From Mesorhizobium sp. ORS 3359 (GTDB lineage Bacteria; Pseudomonadota; Alphaproteobacteria; Rhizobiales; Rhizobiaceae), in contig CCNC01000138.1 of assembly GCA_000824845.1 (NCBI GenBank), positions 1 to 64,000 on the forward strand: a DNA stretch of 64,000 nucleotides, read 5' to 3'. Both the position numbers and the translations under genes were made by a program. Of the stretch, positions 1-10,283 are shown in pieces. Position 1 is the first letter of the stretch, and the number at the start of each line of letters is the position of its first letter. The notes beneath the pieces are model-generated. The model saw nothing but the letters and a program-made list of their open reading frames with translations. It was not told the origin of the DNA and searched no databases.

Positions 1-102
<102 letters not shown>

Positions 103-200
103 CGGGTTATGCGGCGTTCGCTCCGGCGTAGATTCTAAAAACTTCGCAGTTCCAAACTGGCTCGCGGTTAACTAATCTCTGCGCTGCAACATGCGCCGCG

Positions 201-962
201 GTGAGCCCCATGTCCGACGCCCTGAAGACCTCTGGCATGACCCGGCTGAGGAATTACTTCCTGACGGGGTTCGTCGTCTGTGCGCCATTGGCGATCACGG
301 CCTATATCGCCTGGTCGCTGATCGGCTGGGTCGATTCCTGGGTGAAGCCCTACATCCCCGTCCGCTACAATCCCGATACCTATCTGCCGTTCCCGGTTCC
401 GGGCTTCGGCCTGATCGTGGCGCTGGTGCTGATCACGCTGATTGGTTTCCTGACCGCTAACATCGTCGGCCGCGCCATCGTCAATTTCGGCGAGCGGCTG
501 CTGGGTCGCATGCCCCTGGTGCGCGGCATCTATGGCTCGCTGAAGCAGATTTTCGAGACCGTGCTGTCGAACAAGGGCGACATGTTCCGCCAGGTCGGCT
601 TGGTCGAATATCCGCGCAAGGGTGTCTGGTCGCTGGTTTTCGTCGCCAGCGAGAAGGAAACCGAGATCAACCAGAAGCTCGACCAGGAAGGCGATCCGCT
701 GATCGCGGTGTTCATGCCGTGCACGCCGAACCCGACCACCGGTTTCCTGATGTATGTGCACAAATCCGAGATCGTGCTGCTCGACATGTCGATCGAGGAC
801 GGCGCCAAGCTGATCGTCTCGGCAGGCCTGGTGGCCCCTGAAGTCAAGGCCAAGCTGGTGACGCTGAATGGCGAACCCGTCGAAGGCGGCCTTGCCAATC
901 CGCCGCTTGGCGCTCAGCCGGCGCGCAGCAGCCGCACCGCTTCGTCGCGGCCGAACAGGTAA
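201..962 (+). CDS. DUF502 family integral membrane protein
   Basis: A 253-residue protein with two N-terminal hydrophobic segments (about residues 20-44 and 68-90) separated by a short periplasmic loop with a conserved-looking YIPVRYNP stretch. A soluble, mostly beta C-terminal half follows. This is the usual architecture and length of the DUF502 family, whose function is unknown. Two starts are possible in the same frame, GTG at 201 or ATG at 210; both lie close before the first membrane segment. The last 49 bases overlap the 3' end of recG, which runs in the opposite direction. The Ala/Pro/Arg/Ser-rich tail in that overlap is probably not functional sequence. Confidence 0.85.
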   Translation: MSPMSDALKTSGMTRLRNYFLTGFVVCAPLAITAYIAWSLIGWVDSWVKPYIPVRYNPDTYLPFPVPGFGLIVALVLITLIGFLTANIVGRAIVNFGERLLGRMPLVRGIYGSLKQIFETVLSNKGDMFRQVGLVEYPRKGVWSLVFVASEKETEINQKLDQEGDPLIAVFMPCTPNPTTGFLMYVHKSEIVLLDMSIEDGAKLIVSAGLVAPEVKAKLVTLNGEPVEGGLANPPLGAQPARSSRTASSRPNR

Positions 963-3022
963 AGCAACAGGCGCAGCGCCTCGCCGCGTTCGGACTGCAG
1001 TTCCGGGTCGCGCGACAGGATCAGCCGCGCGTCGTCGCGAGCCGCTTCCAGCAGGTCGGCATGGAATTCGAGGCGCGCCACCTGGAAGCCGGGCGTGCCG
1101 GATTGGCGCGTGCCCAGCAATTCGCCTTCGCCGCGCAGTTTCAGATCTTCCTCGGCGATCTTGAAGCCGTCCTCCGTCTCGCGCATCACCGACAACCGGC
1201 GCTTTGCAGTCTCGCCGAGCGGGTCCTTGTAGAGCAGCACGCAGGAGGAGGGCTTGTCGCCGCGCCCGACGCGGCCGCGCAGCTGGTGCAACTGCGCAAG
1301 GCCGAAGCGCTCCGCATGCTCGATCACCATGATGGTGGCATCAGGCACGTCGACGCCGACTTCGATGACGGTGGTGGCGATCAGGATGCGTGTCTCACCG
1401 TCCTTGAAGGCGCGCATTGCCTCGTCCTTCTCGGCACCCTTCATGCGGCCGTGCACGAGGCCGATGCGGTCGCCGAACAGCGGTTTCAGCGAAGCAAAGC
1501 GATCCTCCGCCGACATCAGTTTTATTTCCTCGGATTCCTCGACCAGCGGGCAGATCCAGTAGATTTTTTGCCCCTCCGCAACCGCATCGCGCATGCGGCC
1601 CACCAATTCGTCCAGCCGCTCCATCGGCAGGGTTACGGTGCGGATCGGCTGGCGCCCGGCGGGCTTCTCGGTGAGCTTCGAGACATCCATGTCGCCGAAG
1701 GCGGTCAGCACAAGAGTGCGCGGGATGGGTGTGGCCGTCATCACCAGCATGTCGGGCGCATCGCCCTTGGCGGTGATGGCCAGGCGCTGGTGGACGCCGA
1801 ACCGATGCTGCTCGTCGATGACCGCCAGCACAAGGTCGTGGAATGTCACCGCTTCCTGGAACAGCGCATGGGTTCCGACGACGATGTCGATCGTGCCGCT
1901 GGCCAGGCCTGCAAGCGTCTCAGTGCGCTCGCGGCCCTTCTCGCGCCCGGTGAGGATGGCAAGGCGCAAGCCGACTTTCTCGGCCAGTGGCGCGATGGTC
2001 GCCAGATGCTGGCGCGCCAGGATTTCGGTCGGCGCCATCAGCGCCGCCTGGCCGCCGGCCTCGACGGCGCGCGCCATGGCAAGCAGCGCCACCACCGTCT
2101 TGCCGGAGCCGACATCGCCTTGCAGCAGGCGCAGCATTCGTTCGGGATCGGCGAGATCGGCGTTGATCTCGCCGAGCGCGAATTCCTGGCTGGGGGTCAG
2201 TCTGTAGGGCAGGGCGGCGCGCAGCTTCTCGACGATGCGGTCGTCGCCGACGAGCGGCCGGCCCGAGAGGCGGCGGATTCTGGCCCGCACCAGCGCCAGC
2301 GACACCTGGCCGGCCAGCAATTCGTCATAGGCAAGCCGGCGCCAGGCCGATCCCTCGACGGCAACGTCGATTGGGTCCTTGGGATAATGGATACGGGCGA
2401 GTGCGTCGCCGAAGGACGGGAAGCTATGGCGGCGCATGAAGGCGTCGTCCTGCCATTCCGGCAGGTCCGGCAGGCGCCCCAGCGCCTGTCCGATAGCGCG
2501 GCGCAGCACCTTGGCCGACAGGCCGGCGGTCAGCGGGTAGACCGGTTCGACCAGCGGCAGGCCCTCGGCCTCGTCGATTGGCGCGATGTGGTCCGGATGG
2601 ACCATGGTCGGGCGGCCGTTGAACCACTCCATACGGCCGGAGATCACCACACGCTCGCCTTCCGGGAGCATCTTCTGCAGATAGGCGGCATGGGCATGGA
2701 AGAAGGTCAGCGCGACCTCGCCGGTGTCGTCATGGGCGTAGACGCGGTACGGCACCGACCTGTTGCCACGCGGCGGTGGCTGGTGGCGATCCACCCGCAC
2801 TTCCAGCGTGACGATCTGGCCCTCGGCCGACAGCGCGATGCCGGGCTGGTTGCGGCGGTCGATCACGCTGTTGGGCAGCAAGAACAGAAGATCGGCAGCG
2901 CGCGCGGCGCGATCGCGGAGATCGGCCGGCACGACACGCTCGATCAGCAAGCTGACCTTCGGGCCGACGCCCGCAAGCGAAGTGATCGGGACGAACAACG
3001 GATCGAGGATGGTGGGACGCAT
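914..3022 (-). CDS. recG: ATP-dependent DNA helicase RecG
   Basis: A 702-residue superfamily 2 helicase that unwinds stalled forks and branched recombination intermediates. An N-terminal wedge/OB region (about residues 60-150) precedes the helicase core. Walker A is GDVGSGKT at about 302-309, the DExH box is DEQH at about 403-406, and the TATPIPRT motif III and the C-terminal QLRGRVGRG motif VI are present. Full length for the family. Start ATG at 3022. It is divergent from sdhE with 93 bp between them, and convergent with the DUF502 gene, overlapping it by 49 bases. The gene order glmS-DUF502-recG-sdhE-mfd matches other rhizobia. Confidence 0.97.
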   Translation of the reverse strand: MRPTILDPLFVPITSLAGVGPKVSLLIERVVPADLRDRAARAADLLFLLPNSVIDRRNQPGIALSAEGQIVTLEVRVDRHQPPPRGNRSVPYRVYAHDDTGEVALTFFHAHAAYLQKMLPEGERVVISGRMEWFNGRPTMVHPDHIAPIDEAEGLPLVEPVYPLTAGLSAKVLRRAIGQALGRLPDLPEWQDDAFMRRHSFPSFGDALARIHYPKDPIDVAVEGSAWRRLAYDELLAGQVSLALVRARIRRLSGRPLVGDDRIVEKLRAALPYRLTPSQEFALGEINADLADPERMLRLLQGDVGSGKTVVALLAMARAVEAGGQAALMAPTEILARQHLATIAPLAEKVGLRLAILTGREKGRERTETLAGLASGTIDIVVGTHALFQEAVTFHDLVLAVIDEQHRFGVHQRLAITAKGDAPDMLVMTATPIPRTLVLTAFGDMDVSKLTEKPAGRQPIRTVTLPMERLDELVGRMRDAVAEGQKIYWICPLVEESEEIKLMSAEDRFASLKPLFGDRIGLVHGRMKGAEKDEAMRAFKDGETRILIATTVIEVGVDVPDATIMVIEHAERFGLAQLHQLRGRVGRGDKPSSCVLLYKDPLGETAKRRLSVMRETEDGFKIAEEDLKLRGEGELLGTRQSGTPGFQVARLEFHADLLEAARDDARLILSRDPELQSERGEALRLLLYLFGRDEAVRLLRAG

Positions 3023-3115
3023 CGTGTCAGCTTATGTCGCGACGGCGGCAGCGCAAAGGCTGACACCGGTCTCTATCCACGCTATATGCGCCGCTTCGAA
3101 CAAGGATAGCGTGCC

Positions 3116-3403
3116 ATGACCGGAACACAGCGATCAAGCGAGGGGTTGGACGCCCGCCGCCGCAAGCTCCTGTTCCGCTCCTGGCATCGCGGCATGCGCG
3201 AGATGGACCTCATCCTCGGTTCCTTCGCCGACGCCGAGATCGGCGCCTTGACCCGCGATGAAATCGACCAATATGAGAGGCTTCTCGAAATTTCCGACAC
3301 CGATTTCCTGCCGATGGTCACCGGCGAGCACCCGGTTCCGCCCGATGTCGATTGCGCGGTGCTGCGGAAAATCATGGCGTCGCGCCGGACCATGACATTT
3401 TGA
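3116..3403 (+). CDS. sdhE: Succinate dehydrogenase flavinylation factor SdhE (DUF339/YgfY)
   Basis: A 95-residue protein containing the family's RGxxE motif (RGMRE, about residues 24-28) in a small helical bundle. The conserved acidic stretch LLEISDTDFLPMV follows. SdhE helps attach FAD covalently to the SdhA subunit of succinate dehydrogenase in the cytoplasm. Length is typical. It starts 93 bp from the divergent recG start and ends only 7 bp before mfd, so the two are probably one transcript. The pairing with mfd is a known positional association in alphaproteobacteria and does not imply shared function. Confidence 0.92.
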   Translation: MTGTQRSSEGLDARRRKLLFRSWHRGMREMDLILGSFADAEIGALTRDEIDQYERLLEISDTDFLPMVTGEHPVPPDVDCAVLRKIMASRRTMTF

Positions 3404-3410
3404 AAAACGA

Positions 3411-6400
3411 ATGAGCCTCATTCCTTCCATCGGCCTGCCCAAGGGCCGCGCCGGCCAGTTCATCGTCGACGGCGTCGCCGACGGCTACGAAGCCTTCGCC
3501 CTGGTCCAGACGGCGCAGGAGATCGCGCCCGACAAGCCGGTGCTGTTCGTCGCGCGCGACGGCCAGCGGCTGCCGGCGATCATCGAAGCGCTCGCCTTTG
3601 CCGCGCCGGGCCTGCCGGTGCTGGAACTGCCGGCCTGGGACTGCCTGCCTTACGATCGCGTATCGCCGGGCGCCGATGCCGCCGCGCGGCGGCTCGACGC
3701 GCTTTCCGCCATGATCGCCTTGGCGAAGAAACCACATCGCGCCGTGATCCTCACCACCGCCAATGCCCTGTTGCAGCGTATCCCGCCGGCGGAGTTGATC
3801 GAAGCGCAGACTTTCCACGCCAAGCCGGGCAACCAGATCGACATGAACGCGCTGATCGCGCGGCTGGAGATTTCCGGCTTCGAGCGCGTGCCGACGGTGC
3901 GCGGGCTCGGTGAATTCGCTGTTCGCGGCGGCATTCTCGATCTTTTCGCGCCCGGCTGGAGCGAGGCGCTCAGGCTCGACTTCTTTGGCGACACCCTGGA
4001 GTCGATCCGCGTGTTCGACGTGGCAACACAGCGCACCACCGGTCAGCGCAAGTCGATGTCGCTGCAGGCGATGAGCGAGGTGGCGCTGACGCCGGAGACG
4101 ATCAGCCGCTTCCGCCGCTCCTACATCGAGGCTTTCGGCGCGCCGTCGCGCGACGACGCGCTCTATGCGGCGGTCAGCGAAGGCCGGCGCTTCGCCGGCA
4201 TGGAACACTGGCTGCCCCTCTTCTATGAGCGGCTGGAGACGGTGTTCGACTATCTGCCGGACGCGCCTGTTGTCTTCGACCATCTGGCGCATGAGGCGCT
4301 GGCCGAGCGGCACTCGTTGATCCTCGACCATTACGAGGCGCGCCGGAAGCAGGCCGACAGCGCGCTCAAGGACGCCGTGCCCTACAAGCCGGTGGCGCCG
4401 GACCTGCTTTACCTGTCGCCGGACAATCTCAAGGCTTCGCTCGGCCCGCGCGAAGACATCGACTTCACCGTGTTCGATGCGCCCGATGTCGGAGGCAAAA
4501 AAGTCTTCCATGCCGGCTCACGGCACGGACGCAGCTTCGCCGAGGAACGCGCCGACCCGAACATCAACGTCTTCGACGTGGTGGTGAAGCACATTGCCGA
4601 TGAGCGCGCCGCGCGTCGCCGTGTCATTGTCGCCGGCTGGACCGAAGGCTCGCTCGACCGGCTCGGCCAAATTCTTGCCGAGCATCATCTCGGCAATCTG
4701 AAGACCGTCGCGACGCTTGCCGAGGTCGAAAAGCTCGAGCCGGGGCAGGCGGGTCTTGCCGTGCTGCCGCTCGAATCGGGTTTCGAGACCGACGGTCTGG
4801 TCGTCGTCGCCGAGCAGGACATCCTCGGCGACAGGCTGATCCGGCGTTCGAAGCGCAAGAAGAAGGCTTCCGATTTCATCGCGGAGGCCTCGTCGCTGTC
4901 CGCCGGCGACATCGTCGTCCATGCCGATCACGGCATCGGCCGCTTCATCGGCCTGCGCACCATCGAAGCGGTCGGCGCGCCGCATGACTGTCTCGAAATC
5001 CACTATGCCGGCGACGACCGCCTGTTCCTGCCGGTCGAAAACATCGAGCTTCTGTCGCGCTACGGCTCGGATTCGGCCGAGGCGACGCTCGACAAGCTGG
5101 GCGGCGGCGCCTGGCAGGCGCGCAAGGCGCGGCTGAAGCGGCGCCTGCTCGACATGGCCGGGCAATTGATCCGCATAGCCGCCGAGCGGCAGATGCGCGC
5201 CGCCCCCGCCATGATCCCGGCGGACGGGCTTTATGGCGAGTTCGCCGCGCGCTTCCCCTATGAGGAGACCGACGACCAGCAGACGGCGATCGATGCCGTC
5301 ATGGCCGATCTCGGCGCCGGCAAGCCGATGGACCGGCTGGTCTGCGGCGATGTCGGCTTCGGCAAGACGGAAGTGGCGCTGCGCGCGGCTTTCATCGCGG
5401 CCATGGAAGGTTTCCAGGTCGCGGTGGTGGTGCCGACGACGCTTTTGTCGCGCCAGCATTTCAAGACCTTCTCGCAGCGTTTTTCCGGCCTGCCGATCCG
5501 CATCGCGCAGGCGTCGCGCCTTGTCGGTTCGAAGGAGCTGGCCGAAACCAAGAAAGGCATTGCCGAGGGCACCGTCGACATCGTCGTCGGCACGCATGCG
5601 CTGCTCGGCAGCTCGATCTCGTTCAAGAATCTCGGGCTGCTGATCATCGATGAGGAGCAGCATTTCGGCGTCAAGCACAAGGAGAGGCTGAAGGAGCTCA
5701 AGAACGACGTGCATGTGCTGACGCTGTCGGCGACGCCGATCCCGCGCACGCTGCAACTGGCGCTGACCGGCGTGCGCGAGCTGTCGCTGATCGCCACCCC
5801 GCCGGTCGACCGCATGGCGGTGCGCACCTTCATCTCGCCCTTCGATCCGCTGGTCATCCGCGAGACGCTGCTGCGCGAGCGCTATCGCGGCGGCCATTCC
5901 TTCTATGTCGTGCCGCGCATCAGCGATCTGGCTGAAATCCATGATTTCCTGAAGGAATCCGTGCCGGAGCTGAAGGTCGCGGTGGCGCATGGCCAGATGC
6001 CGCCCGGTGAGCTCGACGACATCATGAACGCCTTCTATGACGGGCAGTACGACGTGCTCCTGTCGACCACCATCGTCGAATCCGGCCTCGACATCCCGAC
6101 CGCCAACACGCTGATCATCCACCGCGCCGACATGTTCGGTCTGGCGCAGCTCTACCAGCTGCGCGGCCGTGTCGGCCGCTCGAAGGTGCGCGCCTACGCG
6201 CTGTTCACGCTGCCGGCCAATCGCAAGCTGACCGATACGGCCGAGCGCCGCCTGAAGGTGCTGCAGTCGCTCGACACGCTCGGCGCCGGCTTCCAGCTCG
6301 CCAGCCACGACCTCGATATCCGCGGCGCCGGCAATCTGCTCGGCGAAGAGCAGTCCGGCCACATCAAGGAGGTCGGCTTCGAGCTCTACCAGCAGATGCT

Positions 6401-6908
6401 GGAAGAGGCGGTGGCCGAGGTGAAGGATACCGGCGAGGCGCAGGACGGCGGCTGGTCGCCGCAGATCGCGGTCGGCACCGCCGTGATGATCCCCGAAAGC
6501 TACGTGCCCGACCTGCAGCTCCGCATGGCGCTTTACCGCCGGCTGGGCGACCTCGAGACCACCGAGGAGATCGACGGTTTCGGCGCCGAGCTGATCGACC
6601 GGTTCGGGCCGCTGCCGGAAGAGGTGACGCATCTGTTGAAGATCGTCTTCATCAAGGCGCTCTGCCGCAAGGCCAATGTCGAGAAGCTCGATGCCGGCCC
6701 CAAGGGCGTCGTCATCCATTTCCGCAAGCGCGAATTCCCCAATCCGGTGGGGCTGGTCAAATTCATCGGCGAGCAGGGTTCTCTGGCCAAGATCAGGGCG
6801 GACCACAGCGTCGTCTTTATTCGCGACTGGCCGAACGCGGAGAAGAGGCTGGCGGGCTCCGCCGTGGTGATGACGCAGCTGGCGCGGCTCGTCGACAAGG
6901 CTGCGTAG
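3411..6908 (+). CDS. mfd: Transcription-repair coupling factor Mfd
   Basis: A full-length 1165-residue Mfd. It removes RNA polymerase stalled at DNA lesions and recruits UvrA. The N-terminal UvrB-like modules occupy about residues 1-350, the RNA-polymerase-interacting domain about 480-550 (DIVVHADHGIGRF is its recognisable start), and the RecG-like translocase follows. Walker A is GDVGFGKT near 646, and the DEEQ box near 747 is followed by HFGV. The TATPIPRTLQ and QLRGRVGRS motifs are both present. The C-terminal UvrA-masking domain closes the protein. The start ATG is 7 bp after the sdhE stop, so co-transcription is likely. Confidence 0.97.
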   Translation: MSLIPSIGLPKGRAGQFIVDGVADGYEAFALVQTAQEIAPDKPVLFVARDGQRLPAIIEALAFAAPGLPVLELPAWDCLPYDRVSPGADAAARRLDALSAMIALAKKPHRAVILTTANALLQRIPPAELIEAQTFHAKPGNQIDMNALIARLEISGFERVPTVRGLGEFAVRGGILDLFAPGWSEALRLDFFGDTLESIRVFDVATQRTTGQRKSMSLQAMSEVALTPETISRFRRSYIEAFGAPSRDDALYAAVSEGRRFAGMEHWLPLFYERLETVFDYLPDAPVVFDHLAHEALAERHSLILDHYEARRKQADSALKDAVPYKPVAPDLLYLSPDNLKASLGPREDIDFTVFDAPDVGGKKVFHAGSRHGRSFAEERADPNINVFDVVVKHIADERAARRRVIVAGWTEGSLDRLGQILAEHHLGNLKTVATLAEVEKLEPGQAGLAVLPLESGFETDGLVVVAEQDILGDRLIRRSKRKKKASDFIAEASSLSAGDIVVHADHGIGRFIGLRTIEAVGAPHDCLEIHYAGDDRLFLPVENIELLSRYGSDSAEATLDKLGGGAWQARKARLKRRLLDMAGQLIRIAAERQMRAAPAMIPADGLYGEFAARFPYEETDDQQTAIDAVMADLGAGKPMDRLVCGDVGFGKTEVALRAAFIAAMEGFQVAVVVPTTLLSRQHFKTFSQRFSGLPIRIAQASRLVGSKELAETKKGIAEGTVDIVVGTHALLGSSISFKNLGLLIIDEEQHFGVKHKERLKELKNDVHVLTLSATPIPRTLQLALTGVRELSLIATPPVDRMAVRTFISPFDPLVIRETLLRERYRGGHSFYVVPRISDLAEIHDFLKESVPELKVAVAHGQMPPGELDDIMNAFYDGQYDVLLSTTIVESGLDIPTANTLIIHRADMFGLAQLYQLRGRVGRSKVRAYALFTLPANRKLTDTAERRLKVLQSLDTLGAGFQLASHDLDIRGAGNLLGEEQSGHIKEVGFELYQQMLEEAVAEVKDTGEAQDGGWSPQIAVGTAVMIPESYVPDLQLRMALYRRLGDLETTEEIDGFGAELIDRFGPLPEEVTHLLKIVFIKALCRKANVEKLDAGPKGVVIHFRKREFPNPVGLVKFIGEQGSLAKIRADHSVVFIRDWPNAEKRLAGSAVVMTQLARLVDKAA

Positions 6909-7044
6909 CAACACCCCGACCATTCGCCACCGCTGAAAAACCCGGCTAGAATAGGCAGTCGGCTTCGTGTAAGGAGCCGCGACCTCTTGTTGGGGCGAGA
7001 ATGGCGGGCGAGGCTGCTCGCTGAGAAGAGTATTGGGTGCAGCG

Positions 7045-8418
7045 ATGACGAAATGGTCGCCGAATTCGTGGAGAGAGAAGCCGATCAAGCAGGTTCCGGC
7101 CTATCCGGACCTTGCCGCGCTGAAGGCGACGGAAGCCCAGCTCGCCACGTTCCCGCCGCTGGTTTTTGCCGGTGAGGCGCGCAAGCTGAAGAAGCAACTG
7201 GCGGCGGTCGCCGCCGGCGAAGCCTTCCTGCTCCAGGGCGGCGACTGCGCCGAGAGCTTTGCCGAGCACGGCGCCGACAACATCCGCGACTTCTTCCGTG
7301 TCTTCCTGCAGATGTCGGTGGTGCTCACCTTCGCCGGCGCGCAGCCGGTGGTGAAGGTCGGCCGCGTTGCCGGCCAGTTCGCCAAGCCGCGCTCCTCCGA
7401 CAACGAGACCAAGGCGGGGGTGACATTGCCGAGCTATCGCGGCGACATCATCAACGGCATCGAGTTCGACGCCAGGTCGCGCATCCCGGATCCCGCCCGG
7501 CAGGAGATGGCCTACCGCCAGTCGGCCGCGACGCTCAACCTTCTGCGCGCCTTCGCGCAGGGCGGCTATGCCAGCCTGGAGAACGTGCATCGTTGGATGC
7601 TGGGCTTCGTCGCCGACAGCCCCCAGGGCGAGAAATACGAATCGCTCGCCAACCGCATCACCGAGACGATGGAATTCATGCGCGCGGTGGGCATCACGTC
7701 GGAAACCAATTTCGCGCTGCGCGAGACGGATTTCTACACCAGCCACGAGGCGCTGCTGCTCGGCTACGAGGAAGCGCTGACCCGCGTCGATTCCACCTCC
7801 GGCGATTGGTACGCGACCTCGGGCCACATGATCTGGATCGGCGACCGCACCCGCCAGCCCGACCATGCCCATGTCGAATATTGCCGCGGTATCAAGAATC
7901 CGCTCGGCCTGAAATGCGGACCTTCGCTGACGCCGGATGGTTTGCTGGAATTGATCGACCTGCTCAATCCAGAGAATGAGCCTGGACGATTGACGCTGAT
8001 TGCGCGCTTCGGCTCCGACAAGGTGGCCGAGCACCTGCCGAAGCTGGTGCGGGCGGTGAAGAAGGAAGGCCGCAGCGTCGTGTGGTCGTCCGATCCGATG
8101 CATGGCAACACCATCGAGGCAGCCGGCTACAAGACGCGGCCGTTCGACCGGATTCTCAAGGAAGTGCAGACCTTCTTCGAGGTGCATCGCGCCGAAGGCA
8201 CGCATCCGGGTGGCATCCATGTCGAGATGACCGGCAAGAACGTCACCGAATGCACCGGCGGGGCCCGCGCCATCACGGCCGAGGACCTGCACGACCGCTA
8301 CCATACCCATTGCGATCCGCGCCTTAATGCGGACCAGGCGATCGAGCTCGCCTTCCTGGTCTCGGACCTGCTCAAGAAGGGCCATCCGATCCAGCACAAG
8401 CAGGTCGCCAACGCCTGA
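7045..8418 (+). CDS. aroG: Class II (plant-type) 3-deoxy-7-phosphoheptulonate synthase
   Basis: A 457-residue DAHP synthase of the AroA-II family, which condenses phosphoenolpyruvate and erythrose-4-phosphate as the first step of the shikimate pathway. Recognisable blocks are the opening KWSPNSWR, the metal-ligand cysteine in GGDCAESF (about residue 68), the [13 protein letters not shown] block, [10 protein letters not shown], and the C-terminal metal-binding HxEMTG and CDPRLNADQ motifs. I chose ATG 7045 over an in-frame TTG at 7033 because family members begin MTxWSPxSWR. It is a single gene followed by a strong hairpin terminator. The paralogous class I enzyme is not in this window. Confidence 0.95.
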   Translation: MTKWSPNSWREKPIKQVPAYPDLAALKATEAQLATFPPLVFAGEARKLKKQLAAVAAGEAFLLQGGDCAESFAEHGADNIRDFFRVFLQMSVVLTFAGAQPVVKVGRVAGQFAKPRSSDNETKAGVTLPSYRGDIINGIEFDARSRIPDPARQEMAYRQSAATLNLLRAFAQGGYASLENVHRWMLGFVADSPQGEKYESLANRITETMEFMRAVGITSETNFALRETDFYTSHEALLLGYEEALTRVDSTSGDWYATSGHMIWIGDRTRQPDHAHVEYCRGIKNPLGLKCGPSLTPDGLLELIDLLNPENEPGRLTLIARFGSDKVAEHLPKLVRAVKKEGRSVVWSSDPMHGNTIEAAGYKTRPFDRILKEVQTFFEVHRAEGTHPGGIHVEMTGKNVTECTGGARAITAEDLHDRYHTHCDPRLNADQAIELAFLVSDLLKKGHPIQHKQVANA

Positions 8419-8445
8419 GCAGCGCCCCGGCACTTGATCATTGCA

Positions 8446-8470
8446 GGCGCCGGCGAAACCGGCGCCTTTT
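8446..8470 (+). terminator. Rho-independent terminator after the DAHP synthase gene
   Basis: GGCGCCGG, a CGAAA loop, then CCGGCGCC followed by TTTT: an 8-bp perfect GC stem 28 bp after the stop codon. It also lies between this gene and the convergent gene at 8502-10082. Confidence 0.85.
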
Positions 8471-8501
8471 CAATTCAGGCGGGCGGATCAAGCCTGGCCG
8501 A

Positions 8502-10082
8502 TCATTCCGGGTCGGGCGGCCCGGGCGGGTCTCCCGGGAAACTCGATCTGCCGGGTGGAATGACGGCAAAGTTGATCTCCAGGGGCGGCGCCCTGAGCGA
8601 CCAGTCGAAAGACACCGTCTTGACCGGCAGGCCGTCGGTCCAGGCCAATTGCTGCGGCGTGAGTGGCCAGCCTTTCGGCCATACCAGCAGCATTCCCTGA
8701 TCCCGCAGGCGCTGGTCCGTGATCCACGGTGCGAGGCGCCTGTCGAGAGCCGTGAAGATGGAAGGCTGGTCCGCGGCCTCCAGCCCGGCAAGCCTGGCCA
8801 CCCCGTCTTCGCCGCCGACAATGCCCAACGGCCCGGGCACCGCCTCATGCCATACCGCCTCGGCTGTCCGTGAGATCGATTGCGCCGGCCAGCACATCGG
8901 CTGCAGGTGACCGCGGACGTTACAGCCGGTCCAGCGGGTGACGGCGTAGGCGCTCGATACGGCGACCACGCATAGCAGGGCCAGCACCGTCAACCGGCGC
9001 AATTCCTTTGCTCCCAGCCGGTGACCCAGGAGCGCGATCACCAGGGCGCCCACGAGATTGTACATCGTCGCGCCCCAGGATTCGCCGGTGCCTGTGAGCA
9101 GCGAGGCGATCATGATGAGGAGTGCCGGCCCCAGGCCCATCCATGCTAGGTAGACAATAGCGCGCCGCTCGGGAGCCGGCTGGGGCTGCAAGGGTTCTTG
9201 CGCGGGGGTTGCTCGCCGCCGCAGCAGGCCGGAAAGAGCAAGAACGACGGGAACGGCGGAAAGCCCGGCAAGCTGGACGCCAATATAGTAAAGCCGGGCG
9301 CGGTGGGCGAGCACCCATTTGTTGCGATGCTCGGCGTAGGTCAACGGCAGGAAATCGAGTCGGAGAAGCTCGACCACCAGCGGCGCCGCGATGCCAAGAA
9401 AAACTGCAAGGCCAAGCCACGGCCATGGGGTGGCGAGCCGGTTCCGGGCACGGCTATCGTATAAGAGCCAGATGCCGCCGAAAGCCAGCAGCAAAGCCGT
9501 CGAGAACTTGGCGTAGAGTCCCAGGCCGGAGACGAAGCCGAGGGCGAGCCACCAGCCGGGCCGTCCGTCGCGCGCCGCGCGCCACAATAGCCATGAGATG
9601 CCGGCCCAGAAAGGCATCTGCGCATAGTCGTGGTTGAATTGCGGGGTCGGCCAGCCAAAGAAGTAGATCGAGGGCATCAGCAGCACCGCGGCGAGAGCGC
9701 GGGTCGAACTCATGATGTCGCGCGCGAGAAGGTAGACCAGGACGAAGGTCGTCGAGACCAGCAGTTGCGAAAGCATATATTGCGGCCAGCGGAACGATCC
9801 GGTCAGGAGATGGCCGATCTCGAGCAGCCAGCAGGGCAGTTGCGGGTGTTTGTAGGTCAGCAGAACCCACTCGCGGCCCCACATGAACCCCTCTACGACG
9901 TCGTAGGGCGGCCCAACGTTGACGAGCGCCGGCATGACGGTCCAGCAAGCGATCTGGGTGAGGCACAAAAGCGCCAGCAATCGCCACGGATGCCGGACGA
10001 GGCCGTTCCAGTTCGAAGGCGCGTTGCCTTCCACAGCGGCTGCCGCCGGCCAAAGATCAACGGATTCGCTGGTTCTCGACAT
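8502..10082 (-). CDS. GT39/ArnT-like membrane glycosyltransferase
   Basis: A 526-residue polytopic membrane protein with about ten hydrophobic segments. An acidic loop early in the protein (PPYDVVEGFMWGREW) fits the first periplasmic loop of GT-C enzymes that take sugars from polyprenyl-phosphate donors. The segment LFFGWPTPQFNHDYAQMPFW-like (around residue 140-160, HDYAQ visible) resembles the dolichyl-phosphate-mannose mannosyltransferase (PMT/ArnT) family. Substrate and acceptor cannot be told from sequence. Start ATG at 10082. It is transcribed alone, divergent from the membrane protein at 10284. The lipid A or cell-envelope role is inference from the family. Confidence 0.75.
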   Translation of the reverse strand: MSRTSESVDLWPAAAAVEGNAPSNWNGLVRHPWRLLALLCLTQIACWTVMPALVNVGPPYDVVEGFMWGREWVLLTYKHPQLPCWLLEIGHLLTGSFRWPQYMLSQLLVSTTFVLVYLLARDIMSSTRALAAVLLMPSIYFFGWPTPQFNHDYAQMPFWAGISWLLWRAARDGRPGWWLALGFVSGLGLYAKFSTALLLAFGGIWLLYDSRARNRLATPWPWLGLAVFLGIAAPLVVELLRLDFLPLTYAEHRNKWVLAHRARLYYIGVQLAGLSAVPVVLALSGLLRRRATPAQEPLQPQPAPERRAIVYLAWMGLGPALLIMIASLLTGTGESWGATMYNLVGALVIALLGHRLGAKELRRLTVLALLCVVAVSSAYAVTRWTGCNVRGHLQPMCWPAQSISRTAEAVWHEAVPGPLGIVGGEDGVARLAGLEAADQPSIFTALDRRLAPWITDQRLRDQGMLLVWPKGWPLTPQQLAWTDGLPVKTVSFDWSLRAPPLEINFAVIPPGRSSFPGDPPGPPDPE

Positions 10083-10283
10083 GCGGGCCTAAAATCACAC
10101 CGGCGGATTTCTGAACAGTCCGATAGCAAAAGCTTACGAAAATGTATGCTGCCTTAACATTGTAAAACCAGGATTGCGATGGAACCCATCGCCGGCGCTT
10201 CGGGCAGAACCGTGGCCGGCTGAATGTTGGTTGAGCCGGTCGCCTGCCAAGGCGCCGCGGTCCTAGCCATACGGGGTGTCTCC

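Noticed and set aside
1061-3109. A 682-codon open frame on the plus strand over recG
   Set aside because: It is the reverse complement of recG in high-GC DNA. Its translation is rich in His, Arg, Gln and Asp and matches no family, while recG has all helicase motifs.
4518-7088. An 856-codon open frame on the minus strand over mfd
   Set aside because: It is an antisense shadow of mfd with low-complexity Asp/Arg/His composition. The mfd frame carries every expected motif.
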